A stretch of DNA of 64,000 bases from Actinobacteria bacterium HGW-Actinobacteria-2 (lineage in GTDB: Bacteria; Actinomycetota; Actinomycetes; Propionibacteriales; Propionibacteriaceae), in contig PHEY01000004.1 of the NCBI GenBank assembly GCA_002841335.1, positions 124,001 through 188,000 on the forward strand, given 5' to 3'. The notes below the pieces were generated by a model that had not been told where the DNA came from, did no database searches, and saw only the letters and a program-made list of their open reading frames with translations. Every line of letters starts with the position of its first letter. Position 1 is the stretch's first letter. Below, in pieces: positions 32,255 to 43,300 of this stretch. The translations under genes and the position numbers were made by a program.

Positions 32255-33772
32255 ATGAGCGCCACTGTCGCCGGTCCATCGGTGGCCTTGCCGTCCCCGC
32301 GGGTACGGAGCCAGGGGATCGCGTTGCGCCGCGGCATCGTGCTGGTGCTGTTCTCCTTGCTGGTGCCCGGAAGTGCGCAACTGGCCGCCGGTAATCGGAC
32401 GCTGGGCCGCTGGGCGGTGCGGATCTGGGCCACCATCCTGGGGATGATCGTGGTGCTGGGGTTGTTGGCCTTGCCGTTCCGCGCTTTCGTGATCGGCCTG
32501 CTGGCCAACCAGATCACCTTGTTCATTCTGCAATGGGGTGTGCTGATCTATGGCGTCGGCTGGGCGCTGCTGTTGCTGGACGCCTGGCGGCTGGCCAACC
32601 CGCTCGCCATGTCGAAGGCAGGCGCGATCATCTCCGGAGTGCTGGCGCTGGCGCTGGCCTTCACCGGTGGGGGATTGGCGTGGGGCGCCTCGGGAATCAT
32701 CGAGGCCCAACGTTCCCTGTTCGGCCAGGTCTTCGAGGGCGGTGGCAACGCCCAGGCCCAGAACGGCCGCTACAACGTCCTGCTGCTCGGCGGTGACGCC
32801 GGTGCCGACCGCACCGGGTTGCGTCCCGACTCGATGACGGTGGCCAGCATCGACGCCGAAACCGGCCGGACGGTGCTGTTCAGCCTGCCGCGCAACATGC
32901 AGAGGGTGCCGTTCCCGGTCGACTCGCCGTTGCACAAGCTCTACCCGAACGGCTACTACTGCCCGGAGAAGTCGCTGGCCGACCAGTGTCTGCTGAACGG
33001 GGTGTTCACCCTTGCCACCCAGCACAAGAACCTCTTCCCGGGGGTGAAGTACCCCGGTGTGGAGGCCACCCGGAGCGTCATCGAGGAGACTCTCGGGCTG
33101 AAGATCAACTACTGGGCGATGATCGACATGAAGGGCTTCGAGAAGCTCATCGACGCCGTCGGTGGCATTCGCCTGGACGTCGGCAAGAAGGTCGGCATCG
33201 GCTCCGAGCACGGCAAGAAGGGCGTCTACGACTGGATCATGCCGGGCAAGAACCAGCTGCTCGACGGCTGGCACGCGCTGTGGTTCGCGCGATCCCGGGT
33301 GGCGTCCAACGACTACGAGCGGATGCTGCGGCAGAAGTGTGTGATGAGCGCCATGCTCAAACAGCTCGATCCGGCCACGGTGCTCACCAAGTTCCAGGCG
33401 TTGGCCGAGGCCGGTAAGCAGGTGGTGGCCACCAACGTCCCGTCCGACCAGTTGGGCACGCTGCTGGAGTTGGCGATGAAGGGCAAGGCGGTGCCGATGT
33501 CGTCGGTCAGCTTCACTCCGCCGCTGATCACCCCGATGAACCCTGATTTCGCCAAGATCCGCACGCTGGTCACCGACGCGATCAACGCCAGTGAGGCTGC
33601 GGACAAGGCCGCGGCAAATCCGCCGGCCCAGCAGCCGCAGCAGCCCCAGCAACCGCAACAGCCGGCCTCTCAGGCGCCAGCGAGTCAGGCGCCCAGTTCC
33701 ACCAAGCCGTCGACCAAGCAGACCAGCAAGACGCGCACCGACAACCTTGAGGCTGTCTGCAAGGTCAGCTGA
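32255..33772 (+). CDS. LytR-CpsA-Psr (LCP) family cell wall ligase with multi-helix N-terminus
   Basis: LCP proteins transfer undecaprenyl-linked glycopolymers to peptidoglycan. The 505-residue protein has an N-terminal membrane region of about four helices (GIVLVLFSLLVPGSAQL, WATILGMIVVLGLLALPF, LFILQWGVLIYGVGWALLLL, AIISGVLALALAFTGGGLAW). The extracellular LCP domain follows from about residue 170: NVLLLGGDAGADRTGLRPDS, TVLFSLPRNMQRVPF, DAVGGIRLDV near 303 and ARSRVASNDYERMLRQ near 348. The usual LCP has a single helix. The C-terminus is a Gln/Pro/Ser-rich low-complexity tail with a terminal Cys. ATG 32255 follows AGGAG. Confidence 0.92.
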   Translation: MSATVAGPSVALPSPRVRSQGIALRRGIVLVLFSLLVPGSAQLAAGNRTLGRWAVRIWATILGMIVVLGLLALPFRAFVIGLLANQITLFILQWGVLIYGVGWALLLLDAWRLANPLAMSKAGAIISGVLALALAFTGGGLAWGASGIIEAQRSLFGQVFEGGGNAQAQNGRYNVLLLGGDAGADRTGLRPDSMTVASIDAETGRTVLFSLPRNMQRVPFPVDSPLHKLYPNGYYCPEKSLADQCLLNGVFTLATQHKNLFPGVKYPGVEATRSVIEETLGLKINYWAMIDMKGFEKLIDAVGGIRLDVGKKVGIGSEHGKKGVYDWIMPGKNQLLDGWHALWFARSRVASNDYERMLRQKCVMSAMLKQLDPATVLTKFQALAEAGKQVVATNVPSDQLGTLLELAMKGKAVPMSSVSFTPPLITPMNPDFAKIRTLVTDAINASEAADKAAANPPAQQPQQPQQPQQPASQAPASQAPSSTKPSTKQTSKTRTDNLEAVCKVS

Positions 33773-33775
33773 GGA

Positions 33776-34633
33776 TCACAGCGGAGCAGAGTTGAGCACC
33801 CGGTAGATCCAGGTGCCCACCGTCGAGGTGAGTTCGCGGCCGGTAGGGAAGTCGACGTCACGGGTCATCACGCAGGCCTGGTAGAGCCCGGTGCCCTTGA
33901 GGTCGATCTGGCCCATCGAGTTGACCGCCCACAGGTTGTCGGTGGATTTGAACTGCACCCACCCGTTCTTCAGATGGACGCCGACGTCGGCCGATTTCGG
34001 CGCGCCGATGCCCCAGGTCTGGTCGGGGATCACCTGGCCCATCAGGTCCCACAGGAACCGGCATTGCTCAGGGGTGAGGGCTTTGGTCTTGCCCGAGGAG
34101 AGCGCGGCCACCAGCTTCACCTGGTCGGCGGGCGTCGTCCAGGTCCAGCTCCACTGATCGGCCTTGTTGGGGTCGAGGTGGGTGCTGGTCATGCCCAGAT
34201 CCGCGGCCAGCGAGGTGTATCCCTGGTAGCCGGCGTAGGTCCACAGGGCGCTGGCGGCGTCGTTGTCGGACTCGGTGATCGCTTTGCGGGCGAGTTCGGC
34301 CTTCTCGGCATCCAGCAGGCCACCGGCCTTGCGCAGCGCCATGGCCACGATCATCGGCTTGGCCATGGACGCGCTCTGGCTGGCGTAGTCGCCGTGGAAG
34401 CTGTAGGCCTTTCCGCTGCGCAGATCGGTGATCGCCACCCCGAACTTGTCGCTACCGGCCGAAATCGTCTGTAGCACCTGATCGAGCTGATCCTTGATCG
34501 GCCCGGTCGGGGAGGCGCTCGGCTGCGGGATGCTCGGGTTCGCTGAGCACGCCGCCAGCCCGGTGGCCGCAATGCCGCCGACGATGACCGTGGTGGTGGC
34601 CAGCAGCGAGCGGCGTGAGATCAGTGCGTCCAT
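33776..34633 (-). CDS. Class-A beta-lactamase-like serine hydrolase lipoprotein
   Basis: Exported 285-residue protein with a twin-arginine-like signal (SRRSLLATTTVIVGGIAATG) ending in lipobox LAAC29, so probably a lipoprotein. The penicillin-recognising motifs are present: S89-M-A-K92 (SxxK), ESDNDAAS (SDN) near 130, and KNG in VHLKNGWVQF in place of KTG. The spacing suits class A-type proteins, but the Glu166-like omega-loop residue could not be assigned, so it may be a DD-peptidase-like or non-lactamase hydrolase. It is convergent with the LCP gene, three bases apart, and a wall-remodelling role fits. ATG 34633 with GGAGGA-like upstream sequence. Confidence 0.85.
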   Translation of the reverse strand: MDALISRRSLLATTTVIVGGIAATGLAACSANPSIPQPSASPTGPIKDQLDQVLQTISAGSDKFGVAITDLRSGKAYSFHGDYASQSASMAKPMIVAMALRKAGGLLDAEKAELARKAITESDNDAASALWTYAGYQGYTSLAADLGMTSTHLDPNKADQWSWTWTTPADQVKLVAALSSGKTKALTPEQCRFLWDLMGQVIPDQTWGIGAPKSADVGVHLKNGWVQFKSTDNLWAVNSMGQIDLKGTGLYQACVMTRDVDFPTGRELTSTVGTWIYRVLNSAPL

Positions 34634-34950
34634 TCCTTCGTCCTCCCCAGGTGCCACGCTTTGGCCGCCATCATGCCAGCTTGCTCCCAAGGTGCTGCCG
34701 GACGCGCGTCAACGGGTCGGCGCACGTGCGTCACCCAGGTGATAGGTGGCGTCCATCCAGGTCCATCAATGGTGAGGTCTCCGCGATTACTGAAGATCCA
34801 GCTTTGTGTCATCTATGTGTCAGCTTTGCGGGAGTCATGGCGAGTCTATTGCGGCCAATTTGCGAGCTGTGCTTTGATATGCGCGACCCCCCAGGAGTCC
34901 GGCGTCATTCACTCGAGACGTCCGTCGCGTCAGTTATCGAGGATGGTTCT
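34634..34950. other. 317-bp gene-free boundary of the toxin island
   Basis: No credible gene. It holds a perfect 10-bp palindrome CGCACGTGCG at 34721-34730 and a distinctly AT-richer stretch (about 34770-34880) compared with the flanking housekeeping genes. It must carry promoters for the divergent lipoprotein gene and the DNRLRE/RHS genes. No tRNA, integrase or direct repeat marking insertion is seen. Confidence 0.5.
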
Positions 34951-37371
34951 ATGTCTCGCCGGATGTGGGTTGTGCCTGCCCTAGCACTGATTTGGATGGG
35001 CGCAATTTGGAGCCCGCCAAGTGCGGTTGCGAGTCCGTCGGAGTTGCTTGATGAAGCGCAGGCAATGGATTTGGCGCGTGAGACAGGCGCTCCGGTGGTA
35101 GTCACGGCCAAGACCGACGAGACGACTCTCATTACCGCAGACCCAGTCACTGGCAACTTCACCGCCGAGTTGTCCGCACGGCCGGTGCGCGTCCGTGACG
35201 GCAACGGTGGTTGGCGGGCGGCGTCGGCGCGCCTGGTGAAAGCGCCGGACGGGTCCTGGCGGACCGAGGCCGGAGTTGCCGAGGTGACCGTTTCCAATGG
35301 CGGAGCGGCGGGCGTGGTGGCGTCTCTTCGTAGTGACTCGGTGTCGGCCTCCGTGTCGTGGCCCGATGCGTTGCCCGTGCCGGTGGTGGAGGACACCACC
35401 GCGACCTATCCGGAGGTTTACCCCGGTGTCGACTTGGTGGTTCGAGCAGACGTCGACGCAGTCGAGACCTTCTTGGTGGTGAAGACCCCATCTGCGGGCA
35501 GGAATCCCAAGGTGCGTGAATGGTCGATGCCGATCTCGACACCTGGCTTGACCACCAAGACGCTGGAGAACGGTGTGAGGTCGCTTGTCGATGGCAGTGG
35601 AACTGCGCGCATGGTGATCCCACCCGCGGTGATGTGGGACTCGGCGGGCAAGACGTCGAACCTGACTCACGCTGCTGACCGCTTGGAAGAGCTCGCCCAA
35701 ACAAAGTCGGCGCCGGTCGGGTTGAAGGTGGCATCCAATCGACTTACCGCCTCGCCCGAGGACTCATTCCTCGATGATCCGGCGACGGTCTACCCGGTGG
35801 TGATTGACCCGGTTCTGCAGTCCATCGACCAAACCCACGTGCTGCGGGTCACCGACGATTGGTCGAAGTGGGACAGTGCGGTGGGGTCTCAGGGAAAGAT
35901 CGGCTACAACGGCTGGACTTCGCCTTACTACCGCTCGCGGATGTTCTATCAGTTTGCCTGGCCGGCGAGCGGCCTGCTTCCTCAGCAGGTGATCCAGGGC
36001 CAGTTCCAGTACAAGCAGGTGCATTCCGTTCAACACTCGCCTTGCCTGTCGACGTCTTCGACCTATCCAACGGTCAAGGCGCGACTGGCGAACGCGATCT
36101 CCAGCACTGATACCTGGTCCGACCGTACTGGCACTAGTTGGCATGACCAGGCCAGCGTGGCGCCGAACACGACAATGGCGGTGGGGCACATCGACTATTG
36201 CGGCAAGACCTACACCGAAGTGTGGGATCTGACCAGCACGTTGAGAACGGAACGTCAGAACTACGCGAGCCGAACCACAGTGACCGTGGGGCTCTACTCC
36301 GCTGATGAGGGCAACAAGAACGGCTGGAAGTACTACTCCAACAGCGACGGAAACTCACCCAAGCTGCTTCTCACCTACCAGGTCGGGCTGCCAACGATTA
36401 GCGGTCTGGGGTTCTCACCCGCCTTGGATGTCAGTACGACCAACTCCACCGCACCAACGCTCTCTGCCACTGTGTCACTGTCAAGTGGGGGCATGTGCGT
36501 GACGACGGCGGCCTGTTTGAAAGCACGCTTCAGCGTTAGCGGACCCGGTGTGAGCGCGACCTACGAATCGGCGCCCGTAGGGAATGGTTCGCTCGCGTCG
36601 GTAACGCTTCCGAGCAACCTGTCCGACTTGTCGAACTACCAGATCAGCGTGAATGCTGTGTCGTTGGACACAGGCCTGGTGTCGCCAGTGAGTCAGCGTT
36701 CGATATATGTCCTCTTGCCCACGCCGCCAAGTGCGCCTTCGGGTGTGAAGTTGCTGGACGGCGCAGGTAACGATGTGGTGGGCACTGTCGCTTATGACAC
36801 GAACCTGGGCATCGGTGCAACCATGCCGAGCGGCGCGCTGTGTAGGGCCGAGGCCCCGAGTTGTCTTTCGGCGAAGCTCTGGTTCAAGGACGGCCAACAG
36901 GAGGTCGCCTCGTGCACTCTGAGCGGTCTACCCCCGGGGCAGTACGGGCAGTGCAGGCCCCCGGTGGCGCTGTCCGGAGGCCACAACTATGAGGTATGTG
37001 CCGCCACTCTCAAGGGCTCGAATGGAACTTGGTCTCCGGCTGTGTGTTCCACCTTCAATGTGTTCCGCACTCCTGAACCACCAACGCTAACGGGCTTGGA
37101 CCCCGAAGGGTTGGTGGCCAGATTCCAGGTCTCCGACCTCGATGCGGGAGTCACCACGGTCAGCTGGCTTGGAACCTGGAATCCGGCCAGCGGAGAGTCC
37201 GAGAGTGTGGTAGGAGAGGTGCCGATGGCCGAGGACGGTGTGCTGGAGATCCCTGTGAATGGGCCAGGCACGCTCGACATTAAGGTGATCGCCGGAAGGC
37301 CAGACAGCGGGGGTAAGATCGTCTATGGTGCCGAATCTGACGGGGCTGCTTGCTTGGTTGGGGAGCAGTGA
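34951..37371 (+). CDS. Exported DNRLRE-domain protein preceding the RHS toxin
   Basis: An 806-residue secreted protein with signal peptide MSRRMWVVPALALIWMGAIW and cleavage near AVA|SP. An N-terminal beta-rich region comes first (VTAKTDETTLITADPVTGNF; PVRVRDGNGGWRAA; YPEVYPGVDLVVRADVDAVE). A DNRLRE-like lectin-fold domain follows around residues 290-470 (SQGKIGYNGWTSPYYRSRMF; LLTYQV), then fibronectin-like segments and a Cys-rich stretch. DNRLRE proteins commonly precede or form the front of secreted RHS proteins in actinobacteria. ATG 34951 with GAGG upstream is preferred to the track start far upstream. The stop overlaps the RHS gene start (GTGA), so both are made together. Confidence 0.85.
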   Translation: MSRRMWVVPALALIWMGAIWSPPSAVASPSELLDEAQAMDLARETGAPVVVTAKTDETTLITADPVTGNFTAELSARPVRVRDGNGGWRAASARLVKAPDGSWRTEAGVAEVTVSNGGAAGVVASLRSDSVSASVSWPDALPVPVVEDTTATYPEVYPGVDLVVRADVDAVETFLVVKTPSAGRNPKVREWSMPISTPGLTTKTLENGVRSLVDGSGTARMVIPPAVMWDSAGKTSNLTHAADRLEELAQTKSAPVGLKVASNRLTASPEDSFLDDPATVYPVVIDPVLQSIDQTHVLRVTDDWSKWDSAVGSQGKIGYNGWTSPYYRSRMFYQFAWPASGLLPQQVIQGQFQYKQVHSVQHSPCLSTSSTYPTVKARLANAISSTDTWSDRTGTSWHDQASVAPNTTMAVGHIDYCGKTYTEVWDLTSTLRTERQNYASRTTVTVGLYSADEGNKNGWKYYSNSDGNSPKLLLTYQVGLPTISGLGFSPALDVSTTNSTAPTLSATVSLSSGGMCVTTAACLKARFSVSGPGVSATYESAPVGNGSLASVTLPSNLSDLSNYQISVNAVSLDTGLVSPVSQRSIYVLLPTPPSAPSGVKLLDGAGNDVVGTVAYDTNLGIGATMPSGALCRAEAPSCLSAKLWFKDGQQEVASCTLSGLPPGQYGQCRPPVALSGGHNYEVCAATLKGSNGTWSPAVCSTFNVFRTPEPPTLTGLDPEGLVARFQVSDLDAGVTTVSWLGTWNPASGESESVVGEVPMAEDGVLEIPVNGPGTLDIKVIAGRPDSGGKIVYGAESDGAACLVGEQ

Positions 37372-40300
37372 TCGGGGTGAGGCACTCGAAGGCCGTACTA
37401 TCGACGCTAGTTGGGGTATCGCTAGCGTGGGGCGCGCTCGTCTCGGCTCCTCTCCCGGCCGCCGCAGATGACTGGAAGGATCCGGCAGCCCAGGAGTTCG
37501 CGTTCGTTGATACGCGCTCTCCAAAAGTCAGGAAGACGGCTGCCCCGGCCGTCCGGAGGGCGTCTTCGCCCGCGGCCGCTTGGCCGGAGGCGGGCTCCGG
37601 ATCGGTCAGTGGGCTCCGGGCGGGTGACCGTCCGGCCCAAGTGGGGGCGCTTCCGGTGAGTATCGGGGTGCCGTCGAAAGCGAAGAAGCCGGTGAGCGCC
37701 GCTGAGGTCCGAGTCATGGACCGAGTTCACAGCGAGAAGCTGGTGGGCCCCGGTGTGGTGTTTGCAGTCACTGGTGAGCAGGCCAGCGCAGCTCAGGTCT
37801 CGCTCGACTACAGCTCCTTTGCGAGTGCGGCCGGTGGTGGCTTCGGTGCGCGACTGCGGCTCGTTCAACTGCCCGAATGCGCCCTGAGTGATCCGGCGAA
37901 CCCTTCTTGCCAGGCGGCGACGCCGCTGAAGTCGACGCGCTCTGAGGAAGACTCGACTGTGAGCGCTTCGGTCGCCCTACCCGCTGTTACTACGGCGACC
38001 AGCACCATGGTGCTAGCGGCCGTGGCAGGCGCCTCCGGCGATCAGGGCAACTACGCGGCCTCACCGTTGAGTTCCGCTTCTTCCTGGCAGTCCGGTGGCT
38101 CAACGGGCTCCTTCAGCTGGTCTTACCCCATGCGTACGCCGCCCGTGGCGGGAAGCGTGGAGCCGGAGATCGAGCTGAGCTATGACTCCGGCAGCACCGA
38201 CGGCGAAGTGGCTGCATCGAACAACCAAGCATCGTGGGTGGGCGAAGGCTTCAATCTCCCGATCGGCTTCATTGAGCGCACCTACACCCCGTGTGCAGGC
38301 GACAAACCAGACAAGGGGTCGGCCCCGGCTGCCGCCACCGATGCTTGTTGGTACACCGACGGCCGCAAGTCCAACGACCGCAAGTGGGACAACGCCACTG
38401 TCAGCTTCAAGGGCCATTCAGGCACCCTCGTAAGGGTCGGGAACACCGACCAGTGGCGCTTGAAAGCAGACGATGGCACACGCTTTGAGCGTGTGGGCAG
38501 TGTCGGTTCAGCGGGGCAGGCCAGCACCGAGTACTGGAAGATGACCACCTCCGACGGGGTGCAGTACTTCTTCGGAAAGGGCAAGGCCGACGGTGCGTCG
38601 GCGACTGCAACTAACTCGCGTTGGATGCTCCCCGTCGCGGCAAATCAGGCTGGTGAGCCCGGGTACAACGCCGACTTCGCTCAGTCCTTCCAGAACCAGG
38701 CATGGCGCTGGAATCTCGACTACGTTGTCGACCCGAGCGGCGACACCATGACGGTGTACTACGACAAGGAAACCAACAAGTACAAGCAGAACGGTCAATC
38801 GCTGGTCAGCTACGACCGTGGCGGCATCATCAATCGGATCCAATATGGTGAGCGTCGAGGCGAAGAGTCGGTGACCCCTGCGGCCAAGGTCACCTTCGTT
38901 GCGAAGGAGCGTTGCGACACGACGGTGTCCGCAACTTGTGAGTCGACCCAACCGACCGCGGCAACGGTGACGGCGTGGCCCGATGTACCTACCGATGCGA
39001 TCTGTGACGACACGTACTGCCCCAGCCCCAAGAACTCGCCCACCTACTTCAGCCGCAAGCGCCTCGCCGAGGTGCACACCTGGACCAGGAACGCGTCCAA
39101 CAATGGCTACGACCCGGTGGACACCTGGAATCTTACGAGCACTTTTCCGGCAACGAACGATGGCACGTCGACCCCGACGCTATGGCTGTCCTCGATCACC
39201 CACGTGGGTGAGGGCGGCACTTCCGTCACGCTGCCCGCAGTAACGCTGGAGCCCGCGGTGATGCGCAACCGCATCTCGGGTCCGACCGGCACCTACGGCA
39301 TGAGCCGCCCGCGCCTGTGGCGAATCACGGACGAAGCGGGTGCTCGCACCACTGTGAGCTACAGCGGAGAGGACTGCACTCCCACGACGCTGCCGCAGAA
39401 CCCCGCCACCAACACCACCAGGTGCTTTCCGTCCTACTACAGCCCGGACGCGAACACCGCGCCGTCGGTGTATTGGTTCGCCAAGTACGTCGTGGAGAAG
39501 GTCGAGGTGTACGACCGGTCCACCGAGACCATTGGACTTCCAGCGGTGAGTGGAGTCGGGCTCGCGACGTCCGAGGTGACCACCTACGCCTACGGAGGCG
39601 GTGCGGCGTGGCATTGGGATGATTCGCCATTGCTGCCTGATGACTTCCGCACGTGGAGTGAGTGGCGGGGGTACGAGAAGGTCACGGCCATCGAAGGCAA
39701 CACCGACGCGCCCCGCTCAGTGACCGAGACGACCTGGTTCCGAGGCATGAATGGAGATCGCAGCGACGTCGGAGGTACCCAGACCAAGTCGGTAACCGTT
39801 TCCGACAGCGCCGGCGGCTCTGTGGCAGACGATGATGTGCTTGCGGGCCAACTGCGAGAAACCCGGGTATTGAAGAGCGTCGGTGGCGACCCCGTGGGCC
39901 GCTCGATTGAAGACCCATGGGTAAGCCCAACTGCGGCGGCGTCTGACGGCCGCGATCAGGCGATCATGGTCGATACCGCAAAGGTCACCAACACGCAGTT
40001 CCTGACGTCCGGTAGCCGTTCGCAAACCCAGACGATCAAGGAGCGCGACGCGTGGGGCCAGCCCACCGTTACCGAGGACACGGGCGACACGGGGCTGAGC
40101 GGCGACGAGAGTTGCACCCGCACGGCCTACGCCACCCCCACCGGGAACGCGCTCGCAACGGACCTCATCTCTGAGCAGTCGATCATGCCTGCGCTCTGCT
40201 CACAGAACCCCACAGAGGCGGCGGTGCTTGGTTGGGCACGCCACTACTACGACGGCTCCAACCAGCTCGGACAGGTCACCGGACCTGGGTTCGAGACACA

Positions 40301-43300
40301 AACGAAGGTGCTCTCCGGTTCCGCGAATCGGCAGTGGGTTACCAGTGCGACTTCGGCATACGACATTCATGGACGCAAGACCAGCGGCACTGATGCCCTC
40401 GGGCGCACCGGCACGATCGCCTACTCCCCAACGACAGTGGGAGCGGCCCGCCAGATTACGACCACTAGTCCAGACCCGGACGGTGCTGGTCCGGGGGCGC
40501 CCTTGGTGTCGCAGCTATACCTGGATCCGCGCTGGGGTGCGGTTACCAAGGCGGTCGCCGCTTCCGGAGTGACTGCGGAGTCCACTTTGGACGCGCTCGG
40601 TCGAGTCACGGCTACCTGGTTGCCCGGACGGGACAAGGCCACTCAGAGCGCATCGGTCAAGTACACCTATGTGGTCAACCAGGGCTCTGCCGGAATCAAC
40701 GCAACCAAGACCGAGTCCTTGCTGCCAAGTGGCAGCGGCTACGCCACGCAGTGGTCGATCTTGGATTCGCTGCTCCGCGTGCGGCAGGTCAAGACCCAAG
40801 CCTTGTCTGCGGGAACGCAGGTACAGGACACCCGATACGACTCTCGTGGCAACGCCGCGTTGGTTGATGAGTACATCGTGAGCGGAGACCCGACCTCGAC
40901 CCTCATTGCTCCCACCTATCGCGCCAACATCAAGCGCTCGGTTCGGACGACCTATGACTATGCGAGTCGCCCGTTGGTCAATGGACTGTACAAGGCTGAG
41001 ACGCTGCAATGGCAGACGACTAAGAGCTACGTCGGAGATCGGGTGTCCGTCGATCCTCCTCAGGGTGGAACTCCAACTACAACCGTCACCGATATCCATG
41101 GGCGCACGACTCAGCTGATTCAACACCTGGGTGAGGACAACTCGGGCACTGCAGTTACGACGAGCTACAACTACAACCCGGCGGGCTTGTTGGATTCGAT
41201 GACCGACGCCAAGGGCAACAAGTGGAGCTACACCTACGATCTCCAAGGGAATCGGCTCACGGTCTCTGACCCCGACGCTGGTGTGTCGACCAGTACCTAC
41301 GACGTGCTTGGCCGCTTGATCTCCTCGACTGACTCGCGGGGCAAGGGCACGCGGTTTGCCTACGATGACCTCGATCGGCTAACTGGAACCACCAGCCTGG
41401 ACGGTGCCACCCAGTTCACGTCAACGGTCTATGACACGGTGAAACCAGGTCTGGTTACGTCATCGTCGAGGTTCGTCGCCGGCTCCGAGTTCAAAAGCGT
41501 AGTAAACGCCTACGACTCGGCCGGCCGGTCCACGAGCAGCTCAATGGTGGTGCCCACGGTGGCAGGCCTCGTGCCGGCGGGTATCGCTGGCACCTACACA
41601 TCGACCCGCACGTTCAAGCCGGATGGCTCGATAGACACGGTTTCGCTGCCTGCCACCGGCCCGGTGGCCGCAGAGACATTGACGTATGGCTACACAAGCC
41701 GAGGAGCAACAACGAGCCTGACTGGCGCGGCGGCGATTGTGAAGACGACCGCGTACACCCAATGGGACACAATCTCGTCGTTGTCGATGGGGGCGGTGAC
41801 AGGGCAGTCGATCAGCGAGTCCTTCACCCGTGACGAAACGACGCTACGTCTCACTCAGCAGCGCACCTATCGGCAGGTGTCGGGGAGCAGCGCTGACGAA
41901 GACATGGTGTACACCTACGACCCGGCGGGCAACCTGACGCAGTTGAAGGCGAGCTTGAAATCCGGGCCGGTCGACAACCAGTGTTTCAAGTACGACTTCC
42001 AGGGGCAGTTGGTCGAGGCGTTCACCGCCGCTTCTTCGACAGTTTGCTCACCGACAACCACGCCGAGTCAGACGACTTTGGGTACGGGGCCGGCGCCGTA
42101 CTGGACGAGTTGGTCCATCGACACGATCGGTAAGACCACTCAGCGGGTCGATCGGACGGCTTCGACGAGTTCGACCACGGCGTTCACCTACGCAGCAGAT
42201 GGTGCCAGCTCGGTGCGCCCTCATGCCGTGGCCAGTGCGGTCACGACCGGTGCGGGTGCGGTGACTCGGTCGTATGTGTATGACGCCGCGGGTAACACCA
42301 CAGAGCGGCCGGGTCCGTCTGGCGTGACTCAGACCGTCGCTTATGACGATGAGGGCTTGCCCGTGTCGGTGTCGAGTGGCGGCAATGAGGTTGCCCGCAT
42401 GGTCTATGACGCTTTCGGTGAGCGGATCCTCAAGAAGGAAGGAACGCTCACGACGCTGAGCGTTGCCGGCACCGAGTTGAGCGTGGATGCCACCAGTGGT
42501 GTCGTGTCAGCGACCCGCTACTACGAGTACGGCGGTCAGACGGTGGCGACCCGGACAGGCAACACGAATGCCGACTTGTTCACCGTGATCACGGATCACC
42601 AAGGCAGTGCCCATCATCAGATTCGCAACAGTGACAGTCGGTTGGTGACGACGTGGCAGGGTCCGTTCGGGGTTCCGCGGGGTAGTGCTGCCAGCAGTTG
42701 GGTTGGGCAGCGCGGCTTCGTCGGTGGCACGAACGATGCGACTGGCCTGGTGCGGTTGGGTGCCCGGGATTACGACCCGTTGTTGGGCAAGTTCCTGACG
42801 GTTGATCCGTTGCAGAACTTGGGCGATCCGCTGCAGTGGAACGCCTACATCTATGCCAACAACTCGCCGGTAACGCACTCTGACCCGTCGGGGCTGATGT
42901 TGCCTTCCGACCCGGGGTCCGGTTGCATGGACTTGATGTCTGCGGGCTCCAGTTCGGGGTGCCCTGGCGATTCGCCATCGAAGCCGACAAAGCCGAAGAA
43001 GCCGAAGCCCCCTGTCAAGAAGAAGGTGAAGCCCGCCCCACGCCACGACGGGCCGACCCCGCACAAGCCCACGCCCACGAACCCGAAGCTGCCAGCGCCC
43101 AATCCGTTGCCATCGCCGATGCCGGACGTTGATCTGCCTCCGGGGTTCTGGGAAGCATTTGGCCACACAGTTTTGGATCTAGCGGGTCTGATACCCGTGG
43201 TGGGGATCGTGTTCGACGTCGCAAATGCCATCTGGTACGCCGCAGAGGGTGACTGGCTCGATGCTGGCATCTCACTTCTCGGAGTCGTGCCCGTGCTCGG

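Noticed and set aside
31634-33658. 674-codon minus-strand ORF
   Set aside because: Antisense to purE and the LCP gene; low-complexity Gln/His/Arg translation.
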